Shown: piece after piece, positions 51,093-63,646 of the stretch
How the letters are laid out: each line of letters begins with the position of its first letter
Position numbering within the stretch: position 1 is the stretch's first letter
Assembly (NCBI GenBank): GCA_037447655.1
Contig: JBBHKE010000380.1
Location: 64,001-128,000 of the forward strand
DNA length: 64,000 bases
Source of the DNA: Zygnema cylindricum
Lineage: Eukaryota > Streptophyta > Zygnematophyceae > Zygnematales > Zygnemataceae
Reading direction: 5' to 3'
Notes under the pieces: generated by a model
The model's database searches: none
The model's input: only the letters and a program-made list of their open reading frames with translations
Told to the model about the DNA's origin: nothing
Program-made: the position numbers and the translations under genes

Positions 51093-51823
51093 TAAGGGTG
51101 AAGTTCAATCATACGTTTCTGTAATTGTACAGCAAACTCTACAGACTGGGTCGATTGAGTTGATGTTCCATCACGTAGAGTCTGTAAGCCACGTGGTGTT
51201 ATAAATTAACTGGCGCCACGCAAACTACGATTCGATATTGAATATCTTTCAGATTTGTACCATCGACAAACTTAACTTCAAATCTTGACTTGCGTACGAA
51301 GTAATCATACGACAAAACTTTTTTACTTTTTCCAGACGCCAGTCTGTACGCCAGCTCATTTTTTAGGGTTTCATTTTTCGAACATAACGAAAGTCCATTG
51401 AGAGAAATAGTGTGAAGAACATAAGATACCGAAAATAGCGTGATGAGGGAATGTTACGAAATTTCGTTTTTATTTTCGGTTCTATTTTTGAAAGCGCGTG
51501 TCATGTGCAAATCTTAAGATTTTTCGTTGGTTTTCCATCATGACACGTAGCTTAATCGTCCAGCGTGTCACGATTTGTTTTTTTTGTATCTGCCAACCCA
51601 CCTCCTCGAGGTGGGTTGATAGTTACAGAAAAGAATGAAGCGAACTCCTCGCAGATGAACATCCGACGACCAATATTACCTCCAAGACCTTCGGAGAGTA
51701 TCGGCAAGATTATTTGTGATGTTGTTTTTCGTATAATAACAAAATAGACGGTACGATTTGGTACGGAGGGTCGCGAATTTCTGTAAACTACGCCATTTTT
51801 TGCCTGATGGAACGTCACCCTAA
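51093..51823. mobile_element. Harbinger-like MITE H0 (725 bp plus TAA duplication)
   Basis: TAA (51093-51095), GGGTGAAGTTCAATCA at the left, GATGGAACGTCACCC at the right, TAA (51821-51823). Inserted in the right arm of the foldback element; the matching left-arm DNA is continuous. Near its middle is a perfect 10-bp-stem, 3-nt-loop hairpin at 51595-51617. No transposase seen. Confidence 0.75.
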
Positions 51824-51916
51824 GGCGTATAGTACTTCATTTTAAAAAGAGATTTCGTTTCAATTTGCGTCTAAATTCAATGTAACGCCTACACGACTAA
51901 ATTTCAATTTTGCGGC

Positions 51917-53369
51917 TAAGGGTGAACCTCCATCAGGCGAAAAGTGGGATTGTTTACTTGAAAAAGTGCATTTTCATACAGATCCAGCTCAATGCCGTAC
52001 AAGACCATACTGTTTTTTTTTAATATAAAACATGATTACTCGAGATTCGTCAAGATTCTCCAAACTTTTGGACGACAACCTCGACCGTCTGATTATGAGT
52101 TTTCGAAGCAAAATATCACTTCGTCCAGTAATTTGCTAGTGATTGGCTAGAGAGGACAATAGCCAATCAAAAGACGTGTAAACGTTTACCCGTGGAAAGG
52201 TCACGTACGAGCCGCGCGCCTTTAGACACCTGCCACGCGCCTTCGGACAGGCGAGAATCAAATCCAACGAAAACCACCAAAAAAAAAATTTGTTGAAGAA
52301 TGCGTCGAGACACCTCATCCACAATCCGTTAACATTCGGAATTTGCGGCGCCACGACGAAACACGATCAACAAAACAACTACAAAAAATACAAAACACGA
52401 ACGTAAAAATCGTACATTCACGTAATTTATTTTTGCGGCTGGATGTACGGATACAAGTTCAAATATTGTGCTTTTGGAATCTTTGACTGCTCGTCTTCAG
52501 AACAGCATCCTACGTGCATCCAATCGAAAGAAAGCACGTACGCGATATATTCCATTGTTGATGCGACCTGATGTAGGAGTAAACGAAGTAATAACAAAGT
52601 AATACTGCTAGTAAACGTTTTCGTACGATTACTATCGGCGACTGGTGGAGAAGCGGCCTAAGGGTGGCCTTCCATTAGCGAAAAAATGGGGTTTTTTACT
52701 GAGGGCCGTACCATTTCGTACAAGTCCGTACCCTTTTTTTCTTTTTTGAAGGAAAACATGATTACGGAAAAATATCCAAGGTTGTACGTGTAAATTCAGA
52801 CCGTCGAATGTTATTACACTTCATCCGTGACGCCACGTCACTAACCATACAGTTAATTAATACCGTGCAAATGGAGGACAATTCTTAAAGACTGCACGTG
52901 TAAAAATGGGTTGCGTGGAAAAAAGAAAAAAAATCCACGAAGAGCGCGCGTGTATGGTCGTACGCGTCGCAAGGGCCATGTGCTTTCCGCCAGGGTGGAT
53001 GCGAATCCGCCAAAATTATCCCGTCACGCTCCCACCATCAAAGTTTGTCGTCGCCTTTTTGTCGTTTCGTTTTGAAATTCTAGGTAGTACATTTAATGCC
53101 CTCTGTACGAATCATTAATTACCTCCGCCGGTTACAGATTTTATCTCCGTTGGTACAGATATTACCTCCACTCGTACAATTATTGCGTTCAAACATTACA
53201 TACGAAGATTCTTTTAAGATTTTAAGCATCGAATATTAACCTACGTGTTACCAACAAGAATGAGCCACGCAAATAAAATTTGGTTTACTGACGCGACCTG
53301 ATAGAAGGCACGCCCCTCAATAACAAATTCCGTACAATTACTGTAGCGCCTAATGGAAGGCCACCCTAA
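51917..53369. mobile_element. Two abutting Harbinger-like MITEs (H1 and H2) at one TAA site
   Basis: TAA at 51917-51919 and 53367-53369 flank the block. H1 starts GGGTGAACCTCCATCAGGCG (51920) and ends degenerately at about 52658. H2 starts GGGTGGCCTTCCATTAGCG (52662) and ends at 53366 with the inverse GCGCCTAATGGAAGGCCACCC. A single TAA (52659-52661) joins them. Sizes about 739 and 705 bp. The uninterrupted left arm of the host element reads GGATTTTAACTTAG here. Confidence 0.75.
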
Positions 53370-53925
53370 GTTAAAATCTAACGTGCTCTCACCGTAAAGC
53401 TCACGTAAAGACAAAAAGTGATTGTCTGCAACACTTTTATTTACATGTGGTTGCCGCAGTTTTGTTACGGTAAATGTTCGCCAGCCATGTGAATTGCTAC
53501 TTTTATTATGACGGTTGACGTTTGAAAGCGCGGCAAAAGTTTAAGGTGTTGAAACAATATTTTGAAATTCAAAGTTGTTCAACCGATTGACCGTCAAATT
53601 TAGACTCAACGGTACTTTCCTTGTACCGATGTGTACTTCAAACGTATATTTTTTGACAAAATGACGTAAGTGACTATGCGAAACCAAAAGAGTCACAGCC
53701 ATGATCAATTCCCTTCGGTAAATTTCTTATCGCAATAATTCCAATAACCGATATTAGTGGCAATAAAGTTTATTGGATACAGATATATTGCTCCAGGAAT
53801 AATTGTTATTTTCACGATATATGTGGGGGGGGGAGGTATGGCAATGCGGTCAGCACTTTGAAAACGAAAGTACAGACGTTTAGTACGGATTGCATATCAT
53901 TTATGTACAATAAATTTATATTCAA

Positions 53926-56873
53926 TAAGGGTGTAGTTTCTTCAGAAGAAAAATGAGGTATAAAACAAAACTTTATACCTGACTGTACTACGCCGTACTA
54001 TTTTATTTTGAGTATTTTGAAAACAACTTAAGGTATGTCCCTATGTGCCAAAGTAAGGGTTTCTTTCTGTCGTTTTCCTATAAAACTTAGCGTCGTATAG
54101 ACTAAGTTGTGACCGTACGAAGAAATCACAAATTTGTAGTATAATTTGCGTCATTCTCGAACTTACAATGTACGAAAATTTGTCGTCTTGCGTTTTTTCG
54201 ACCCACTGTCACGTCATCTTCAAACGTATTATAAACCACATCGGCAATGTGTTTTAAGCTAAATAAATTTGATTTCACCAATAGGAAAAAAGATTATCGC
54301 GTGTGAAAAGTTCTCAAAAGTTTTTAACGACTGAAAATAGTACAGGGTTGTCGTTTTTGTCCGCATGCACCTTGTACAGTTTTTTTTTAAGGGGTCTCGA
54401 TAGTGCAGTGTCATTTCACGTAAAGGTGACAAATTTGCGAAGGTGAAAAAATTGCGAAATCATAGCGTTCGGACGGGAGAGGTTTAAGCAAAGGCATGTC
54501 GTACAGCCACGGATGCAAGGCTGTTCGTCTATGATGTCACGCAATGACATGCGACAAACCAAATAGCTTAAAAATTTACGATGTGTCTTGCAACGTTTCA
54601 AAAAGCTTGGAAAAATACGGTGCGGCATGAGAGATTGTACACGTTGACAACCGTCACGGGCATTGTCAACGTATACAATTGTCACAAACTTAAGTAACAG
54701 TTTCGAGCAAACCCATAAATCACATGAAATCCGGGTCCACCGGATTTTTTCTGAAGTACAAAGTAAGTTCGCTAACTTACAATTAAGTGGGGTCGTACCT
54801 TTAGGATGTACTACATGTTGTCGTCTTGTGTTTTTTCGACCCACGACCACGACAAAAAACGTCATCTTCAAACTTTTATTTAAAACACATCGGCGATGTG
54901 TTTTAAAACAAAGTAGTTTCGTTAAACAAATAGCAACACATATTCGTAGGTGTTGAAATTTCTCGAAAATTTAAAAACTATTTTCACCGACAAGGAAAAG
55001 TACAGAGTTCGCTAGGTTCAGTCCGTTTGCGTTCTGAACGACGAAGAAAATTACACAATTTGTTTTGTTTTGTCTGTTTTTGTTTGGTACGGAAGGTGAC
55101 GCAAAAGGCAAAGCGCATCTTCTTCAACCGTGAACGGCACAGACTGGAAGGCGGTACGTCTACAATGTCACGGTAAGACATGCGACGTCACAAGCAGTTC
55201 CAAAAAATAACGTGCAACCACGCAGATTGTAGACTTTGACAACCTTCACACGTATTTTCGACGTATACAATCGTCACAATGTGAGTTACGATTTTGTCCT
55301 TAGGGCATTTTCGCATGTAACCGAAACTTAGTCTTGCTACTTTGTTTTTTAGCTAAGATTATCCGTAGAGATTTTAGAGCATTCGGATGTAAACGCAAAT
55401 AACTTGTCACTTAAAAAAGTGACTTACGTAGACGTGTACGAAGAATTGTGACAGATGAAATGGCACATAAAATGAGGCGAAACTTCTACTCGCCTTCAAT
55501 TTGAGGCGTTTCTCCGCACGCTGTACAATTTTTGTGACTTCGTAATGTTCGTACGCCACATTGTCGATGTGTCGAAACCCTAAAGTACCTTTCGTTGTCG
55601 CACAAATTTGCGGTTTTGTTTACTGTCTTCCCACTTGCCGACAGGTGGCCAATATTTTTCATATGCCGTATGTGTGAAGACACGTGTTTTTGAGAGAGAC
55701 GACCCTTGTACGGATCAACGCACGCAAAACATTACGCACAGGTTGGAAACGTGGAGTGTGTTTTTTTTTTGGTACTCCGCGCACAAAAATTGTAAATAAC
55801 TTCAGACACGTGCGACAGCGTCTGCCTATTCGCTCACCTTATTGGACTTTATTTCAAATCACCTGCGAGGTGATTTGATGTAAAGTTTGAACATGTGTTG
55901 AAAAGACGCGAAAGTGGGTTGAAATGCGCTAAACGACAAATTTCATCGCGCTAGACGACAAACTACTGTACGTATAAAGTTTCAGAGTAACGCAACTTGT
56001 ACGGTGGTAATTTTTATATTTTGGTACGGCTGCGGATTTTCTCCCTTTTTTCTAAGTTATGGAGGAAAACGACAGAAAATAACTGTAACTTTAGCACATG
56101 CGAAAATACCCTTACACACATAGGGATACTTGAAAACCGGGTCCGGCAGATCCGCGCTAAAATTCAAAGCAAGCTCGCTAAGTTACAAGTACATGGGGAC
56201 ATGCCCTTAAGAACATTACAGCAAATACGATTTTGATTCGCCGGGAGAAAACATTGACTGTCCGATTACACTTTTGTCTTCATCCATGAAGCAATCTCTC
56301 CATCCGCCTCTGTAATGGTGGACCAACAGGACACAATGACCGTTGAATATTTTTCGCGAAGCATTCGCTTCAATAGTTTGTGTAAATGATTTACATCACC
56401 ATTTACAAAAAAATTTGAGCCGCGACACGCTGGATAAAGAGCATACGCGTCAGGATGAAAACCAACGGATATCAAAATATTTCTCACATGATATATGCAT
56501 TCAAAAATTCAACCGCAAACACAAAGAAATCCCGTAAGGCACTTTGTCACGCTATTTTTGTTGGCGCCCATTCGTCACACTATTTCTGGCAACGCTCATT
56601 CGTCACGCGAAAAAACAGGAACCCTAAAAAATGAGCTAACCTGACAAGAATCTGTAAAGACTACAAAAGTTGTGTAGTACAATGACCTGGTACGCACGTA
56701 CATGGTACGCAAATGAAGATTTTTGGTCGGTGTAAAAATCATTGACGATTTTCAATATCCGATCTTAACTCACCACTAAATTGCGAACACGTGAATTACA
56801 GACTGTGCGATAGAACATCGTTCAAAATGTTGCATCTTGTAATGTTAGCCGTACTGATGGAACTTCACCCTAA
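53926..56873. mobile_element. Harbinger-like element H3 (about 763 bp before interruption)
   Basis: TAA (53926-53928) then GGGTGTAGTTTC; at the other end GATGGAACTTCACCC then TAA (56871-56873). It is interrupted by the 2175-bp insert at 54032-56206. After removing that, its size matches H0-H2. The inverse of GGAACCCTAAAAAATGAGCT near 56620 is found in H0, supporting family membership. Confidence 0.6.
54028..56210. mobile_element. 2.2-kb element at TTAA sites (piggyBac-type duplication), with internal modules
   Basis: TTAA at 54028-54031 and 56207-56210. Inside, GGTATGTCCCTATGTGC at the left and the inverse of GTACATGGGGACATGCCC at the right match at about 14 of 18 positions. It contains at least three diverged copies of a module with a TTTTTTCGACCCAC or TTTCAACCCAC box, a CGTC-TCTTCAAAC box and a hairpin (54233-54255, 54882-54904, 55855-55877, the last in inverse orientation). 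No transposase. TTAA may be coincidental. Confidence 0.5.
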
Positions 56874-57417
56874 TATAGCTTTAGATTAACGTAAAGAAAA
56901 AACTACAGTACTATAATATTATATTTTAGGTTACAGGGTCAAAATTTAAGGGCGCGGATATAGTGTTGTTAACACTATAAGCGATTCACGGTGTAGTTGA
57001 CCGTTAATAATTTAGGCCCTACGTGCACACGCATGGACGGTCGCGACTCATTACGTTGTTCGGAGCGGTGGTGTACTATATTGTACACTACGTTACAATA
57101 CTGTACTTTTCCTGTTGAAGTCTGACGATCGTCAGACCCCATCCAAAGTCCACGAAATATCCGTGTCTTGTTTCTGAACTTTTTATTCGTATTTGTACAG
57201 TTTCCTACCATTCTGTACAGGATTCTGTCCCCGTCACATGACGGAGCAACTTCCCCGTCTGCCATTTCTTTACACCCTGTACGAAAGCTACATAGGGGCG
57301 TGTTTACTATTTACGCATTGCTGGGCATCTACGCATCCTCCTCTACCTCACGGCCAGTTCGCCTGATAGACCTTTCCTCCCTCTCGCCTCATCTCACCTT
57401 TCTCCCTCCGTGTTCCG
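56874..57417. promoter_or_regulatory. SEC1 upstream region
   Basis: The proximal part (about 57300-57417) is C/T-rich, as common in plant 5' leaders, and should hold the promoter and 5' UTR. The distal part (56930-57005) carries the TTCACGGTGTAG repeat block also seen near 14420. Confidence 0.4.
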
Positions 57418-60400
57418 ATGGCGACGGAGGAGCTTCCATTTCGGCAGGCAATTCGCAACCGTGCGTGTTTGTTCCCTTCCTTTAGGGTTGGTGGCAGCAG
57501 ACATGAAGTAGTCTCGTCTTTCGGAGTCGTAGCAGTTGCTCCTTGTCCGTACGGTCTTGCTCGTACGGTATTGCTGAGCCGCTGTAGTGTCTGCCGCCTG
57601 CAGGCCTCTTGGTGGAGATGCTGCGAGGCGTCAAGGTGCAGTCCAAGGCGGACTGGCAGGTGATCTCTTCGCACGTGTGAAGTAACGAGTGTCACAATTG
57701 CTCAGAATCGCAATCGGAGGAACAGCACGCTGTGCTGAATGTTTGCAGAGAATACAGAGGGATTCGTGTCTTTTTTATGAAATGAAGAAGTCTTTGTGGA
57801 GGCTTGGACATCAACAGTTTTGAATGGATTATCTTTTCTTTTTTTAACAGGTCTTGATTGTGGATGATTATACAACTAAAGTGATGTCATCCACGTGTAA
57901 GATGGCGGAATTGACCGACGAGGGTGTCTCTTGTAAGTCTTTTGTGTCTTTTGCGTGGTGCGAATAATCTCCTGTTCCTGTTTTGGTTTACAGTGCCAGT
58001 CATTGGCATGGTTTATTGTGCAGTCCATTTAATTTTAAAGGTCATACGTTATCTGTCTGCATGCATTTTGTCAAGCAGTGGTTTTTGAGCTATTTTCTGG
58101 TGTTGCAGGTCTTTTTCTCTCAAAATTGTTATGCTGGAACATTTCATAATGCTCCTAAGGTGATAATGAATGTAGTTCAGATGGATGGTATAAAATTGTT
58201 TATGGGGAATTTCTGAGGGCAGTGGTTGAAGATTTGAAAAAGAAACGACAGCCACAGCCGTTATTGGATGCTGTGTACTTTATTCAACCAACCCAACAAA
58301 GGTGAGGCGTTTCTTTATCCCTTATCAATGCACACCTTAAACTCTTTCTTCTTTTAACTCTTTTGTCAGATTTAGAATCAGAATGCTGTTTTTTATCTTC
58401 AAGTTTGCATGTCCTCAATTCTTGGTGAAATGTCTTTTAAGAGTATGTTATAGAGGCTGAATGTGGCTTATATATCGGCCTCTTGACAATTTTTGCAGTG
58501 TTAAGTTTTTGGCTGGAGACATGGGGGGCGTGAAAGCTCTGTATCGAAGGTAGGACCTTTTGCGTCAATTGGGCCCTAAATCTGGAGAATTGTGGGATTT
58601 TTCTGTGCTCTTTGTGCAAAGTGCTGCCGCCACCCATGAGCGAGGCTGTTTCAGTTGCTGTAGATATCGTTTTCGCAGGAGTGCAACATGTTTTGCTTCA
58701 AACTTTCACATATGTAAGCTTTAAAGGATGTGAATAGGGAAGGGCATCTGCAGAGCTCACATCTTTTTTAGTTCACCAGTCCCATCTGACATACTCCAGT
58801 CGATAAAGGAAAACGGCCTGCTTCGTGAACGTCTGGCTGGACTCAAAGAGGTGCTGTTTACCTTGAACTGAATTCCAATTTTATGGTATATTCTCTGTTC
58901 TGATTGCAAGTCTCTCATGTTGCACTATTACCTTAAAAACTTTCAAATCATTGCTGGTTAGCGCTATGCGTCATCCTTGTCTTATGCCACACCAAATTTG
59001 TGAAACAACACAAAACTGCACTTAAACTTAAGACCGTACGCTACAATGCTCTTTGCTGTTAATGTTAATCATTTTTTGGACAATCAAAAGTACTTTTTCT
59101 CATCACAGAGTTTTCAGATTTTCAATGGTGACAACATGATGGAATGGTGAGACCGTTACCTTTCAATTGCTCCCCCAAAAAAATCCATCTGTTGACAAGA
59201 ATATCAATGACATATTTGGCCCAACAAATGTGTAACACTAAGAGTGATGGGAAATGTAGTATCCTGCTGTTAGACTTTTACTTTCTTTTTTACGTGAAAG
59301 GTTATAATTTTGACAGTCTGGCTGAAATAATTTTGCTCTGTACTGCACCTCTTTCCTTGGCAGATGAACCTTGAAATTTCCACAGTCGACATGCAGGTGA
59401 ATGATCCGCTTATTTATGGAGCTTCCTGGCCTCTGCTTGCTTTGTGTACAAGAAGATTGCTGCCCATGTTTAGAGTTTTAGTGCGATTATGTTGCCTCTG
59501 CTTGTATAATCGCTTGTTTGTATGTTGCAAGTCTTGAATTATGCAATGTTTGCATGCATTTGCTGGCCATGCCTTTATAAGGTGGAACTTAGAATGTATG
59601 GACTGTCATGTGCTGCCAGGGATTCATTACAGACCAGCCCGATGCGCTTGTGGAACTGTTTGGTGAATCGGCTACAAACAGAGCCTATGAACGTTGCATC
59701 GACCTAATGGCCACACGCATTGCTACAGTTTTTGCATCTCTTAAGGTATGTCCGATGCCGATGTGCAATTTTCCGGCTGTGTACGAAATTATTTCACTGG
59801 ACACATGTCATGATGCATTGGAAATTCTCGGTTGGGGTGTATAGGAGTTTCCTGCTATACGGTATCGTGCCGCTAAGAATACCAGCACTGCTTCAGGAAC
59901 CCCTGAACGAGCCCGGGCCCTTATTCCGACAAAGCTGGCGGCAGCAGTCTGGGACCGCATCCAGAAGTACAAAGCAAAGCTGGCAGATGCTATTCCACAC
60001 AAAGACAGTTGTGATCTGCTCATAATTGACAGATCGACGGATCCTGTATGGCTCTGCTCTGCTCGCTCTTATTCAAAGGTTCCTGTTTTTAATTCATCAA
60101 GTTATCTGGAATAGCCGGGCTCATGTGGTTGGGAGTATTGGTGACCGCTCATTATCCCTGGGAAGTTTACTTATGGGGGCATTAGGTGACACCTTTTATC
60201 CACGACTGGAGTTATGGTGGCCTGGCGTTTGATGTTTTGGAGGAGATGCTAGATGGCAATCGCTACACGCTGAAGGTATGTCACTTCAGATGAGAGAGGG
60301 ACGATGGTAGATGGCTATATTGGATGCCCAGGGATTCATGATCGACTTGGAAAAAGCAAGGAGCAATAAATTAGGATCTGACATGAATACAAGTATTGAC

Positions 60401-63400
60401 AGTGTTGTCCGCAAATTTATGATTGCATCCTTTTGTTTATACATCCAAAGGTCCAATCGCATGAATAAAATACTGTCGGCGATTGCTTACGGCAGTCAAG
60501 AATGTCGGTTTGATTTTGGCTTCAAACATATGTTGGCATTGTGGCTGATGGAGCCTCAAGGTTTGGTAGTTTTCATTGTTTGTAAAGCTCTTCTTCCGGT
60601 GCTATACTTTCCTCAGTCCACGCTTTTTGCTATTGTTTTTCTGAGCTCCTTGATCTTTAAATCTTGCCTTTGTCTTATGCATCCACGAGACTCTTTTACT
60701 TGTTTGGGTTGTCGTAGTCATCAGTTTCATCAGAGCCTCGCTTATGGTTTGGCTTAGCGGGAAGCTTGATGCAGGTGACGACAGAATCGGGCAAAGAAGA
60801 GTCAAGAGTTGCAATTCTGGATGAGCACGACAGCATGTGGATGGAGCTCAGGGACCTTTTCATTGGAGAGGTTTGTGAGCTCCATTTATTCTGTGACCTC
60901 ATAGTTTGAACTTGTCGGGCATCCTTATTTTGTTTTAATTATGGAAGTGGTTAGTATTGATGCTTCTGCTGGTTTGCTGGTGAGCAGGCTTTGCAAAAAG
61001 TGACAAGCATCTCTGATGCGATTATCACAAGACGCTCCCAGTAAGTGTCTACTTAAAACTGATTGTTTTTTTTAAACTGTTTGTTTTATTGTGAACTTGA
61101 ATGCTTGTAGGGCCTCTGGAAGGAGGGAGTAGAAGTGTTGCTTACAAAGTATGCATGGTGCTGCCTTTGCTCACAAGAAACTGACAGGATAGTTTTGGAA
61201 ATGACAGGAAAGAACAATCGATAAAAAAACTTCGGGAGGACATTGCGGTATGCAGAATCCTCTTGCACTTTTTCTCTCTGGGAGCCAGTAGTAGATGTTT
61301 GGGCTTTTATTTTTGTTAATCACAGATGCTGGAGCAAGTTCTACGATTAGTTTTCAGGTTACGTCATTGGTTGATGATCTCAACCAGGCTGAGAACGTTG
61401 CTGACAATATATCTGGCAGTTCTGTATGGTAGAATGTGGCATTTTTTTCTTATGTGCTCACCTTATGATTGATGTTTGATAAATTTTTGAAAAAGATTTT
61501 CGTTTTCTCGGAACATGACAAACCGTAATTGGCTGTTTATGGCATGCAGAATCTTGGGAAATACACTGAGCTTAAGGACAAAGTTGATCTTCATGTTAGC
61601 GTAAGACCCTCTGTTTTCAACTCAACCTGCATGTAGAATTCTGTTTCTTCTAAATTTTCATTTCTGCATTCAGGAGACGTTTGGCATCTAGTCTCTGTTT
61701 TCTTTACAAGAATGATGGACTCTGTATATGTTATTAGCTGGTCAGAGAGGCTCGTTGTCTGGCAAATCGTGTATTGTTTATTGCTCACAGTTTGGATAGG
61801 GGAACTGGCCTACCGACAGATTGCAGGGACAGTTATGGAAACAATAAAGAACGAGAATCTTATGGAAATTGGGAAGCTAGAGCAAGGCTTTGTATTTGGT
61901 GATACAACCGCGACATACAAAGAACTAATGAAGCAGTTTCAGGAGCACAAAGATGTGAGTTGCTTTTTTGAATTTCCTTGGAAAGCAGCACCACTGCTTT
62001 TATTTCTGGCTTTCATAAGCTTTGGCTGTTACTGCAGTGAAAGATGGTTATTGTGGGAAATTTGCAGGACATGACTTCAGAGACAAAATTGCGGTTGTTG
62101 GGAGTATATGCAGCCACGCACCCAGAGAAATTTGATGCCTCAAAACGTCCTATTTGGAAAAAGGTAATTTCTTACTTTTTCCTCTCTTGCAAAATATTGT
62201 TAACTGGACGGCTGCCACTTCTCTTTTATTTATAGTGACACTAAAACTGCTGGGTTTTTCTGTTCTGCAGTCCGCGGAAATAAATGATGAAGAGATGCTC
62301 TCTGTGACCAACCTTGACCACATCGGTGTGTCCGCTGCAAAAGAGTCGCAAGGAAAGATGAGCCTTACCTTTGGAAAACGATCAGTGAGTAACGAGCTTC
62401 CTGTGTGAGCTGGTTGTTTGCAGTTTAAGCGTGCTTGTTGTCATGCAGGAGGAATTAACGCCTCTGCTTTTCAATGACATTATGAGTTGACATTTGCAGG
62501 CTTCAGGGGTCCAGCGGCAAGAACGACGTTCTGAGGAAGGCCTTCATCCGCTAATGCGCTTCTATCCTCTTATACAGGTTTCTCTTGCCGGTCACCATTT
62601 TTTTTGGGGGGGTAGTTAAAAAGCATTTTTGTGGCTTTTTACATTTTATTGGGAGCATAATGTTTAAGTGATTGTTAATGTACTCAAAGAACTTTCTCGT
62701 AACTTTCAAAAAAGGTCGTGATTATTTTGAAAGGAGGAAAGCTTACTCGTTCTTATTCGCTCCTTTATGTATCCTTCGGAGGCAGGACCTTTTGGAGGAC
62801 ATGCACAAGGACGTTTTGGACAAAGACATGTACCCGTATGTACAGCCCCCTAGGGAGCAGGCAAAGTCAGCGTCAGTTGGGACAGGAGGTAGTACTTGGG
62901 CTGAGCCTAAGTCCGAAAAGGGGCCCCAAAGTCATAGAACAGGCAAAATGCCAACATCGGCATCGAAAACTGGATCAGGAGAAGGAGGGTGAGGATAATA
63001 GACATTTTCTAACCATGTATTTTTCTGGGACGAAGTTCTGCCGCTGATTTGTTGTGGAACTGCGAGAGGAATAGTAGTGAAGGAGTCTTTTGGATATCAG
63101 TTTGACATCTCTCTGCATGACATTGTTTTATGAAGTGCCTAGAGTTTCCTGTTTTGTGTAAATGTGGACAGTTGAGATTATAAGGAAACTGCAAATGCAA
63201 ACGATAGTCTGCGTTTCATTTATGGCTGCTAATGGAAGAAGTCCAATGGGGCAAATGTGCAGACTTGGGATGGGTGTAGCAAAAAAAGGTCGGCGGAGAT
63301 TGTTTATATTTATGATCGGTGGTATGACGCGCTCAGAAGTGAGTCTTCACCCTTGTCCCTTTGTCACTCTGTTAGTTCTGAGTGAAGCTGCAGAATGATG

Positions 63401-63646
63401 CACAGGTATTTCCTGACCCACTAGTGACTTTTGTTGCTCCGAGGATAATTTGAAGTGCCACATTCTCTTTTTCTGATTCCAGTGTTTTGTCTTGTTCTGA
63501 TGTGAGTAATGGATTTGATGTTCTGAACACAGCTCCGAGCGGCACATATCATGAGCCAAGAACTTTGGCGAGAAGTCGTGATAGGCTCTACTTGGTTGGA
63601 AGTGCCGAGGCACTGGCTGGAGGTAATCTCACGTCCTTCTCTCTAG
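57418..63646 (+). CDS. Sec1/Munc18 family protein (KEULE-like), about 22 exons, about 641 aa
   Basis: Binds syntaxin and assembled SNAREs and drives vesicle fusion, in plants including cell-plate formation. Exons: 57418..57460, 57604..57659, 57851..57932, 58223..58301, 58499..58549, 58754..58850, 59364..59396, 59620..59745, 59845..60045, 60186..60275, 60775..60870, 60988..61040, 61208..61247, 61326..61337 (microexon, uncertain), 61550..61600, 61820..61954, 62068..62163, 62271..62384, 62500..62577, 62786..62988, 63263..63338, 63533..63646. Phases agree throughout. Start MATEELPFRQAIRNRLLVEM matches the plant FRQ..R.RLL.EML opening. Domain 1: VLIVDDYTTKVMSSTCKMAE, YFIQPT, AHIFFSSPVPSDI. Then MATRIATVFASL, LLIIDRSTDPVTPFIHDWSY (near 60040/60186), KLRLLGVYAATHPEKF, and domain-end RLFIFMIGGMTRSE (about 63297). 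The 3' end is least certain: reading on from the last exon gives VISRPSL and TAG at 63644. Confidence 0.88.

Larger units (their letters stand above)
50488..53713. mobile_element. Long-TIR foldback (MULE-like) element invaded by Harbinger-like elements
   Basis: Ends GGGAATTGATCATGGC and inverse. Flanking 9-mers TTCGGAAAA (50479-50487) and TTCGGTAAA (53714-53722) match at 8 of 9, the duplication length of Mutator-like elements. The left arm runs 50488 to about 50954. The right arm is present in three pieces (about 51075-51095, 51824-51919, 53370-53713) separated by inserts with TAA duplications. Without them the element would be about 1.05 kb with arms of about 465 bp. No protein is encoded. 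It is related to 23762-24579. Confidence 0.85.

Noticed and set aside
51595-51617. Helitron 3' hairpin
   Set aside because: No CTRR end follows the hairpin and the enclosing unit has TAA-flanked inverted ends, which Helitrons lack.
58679-58713. AG-bounded, GT-ended stretch in a SEC1 intron as a candidate exon
   Set aside because: Its 35 nt put the next exon out of frame, while using the AG at 58753 restores the conserved AHIFFSSP strand in phase.
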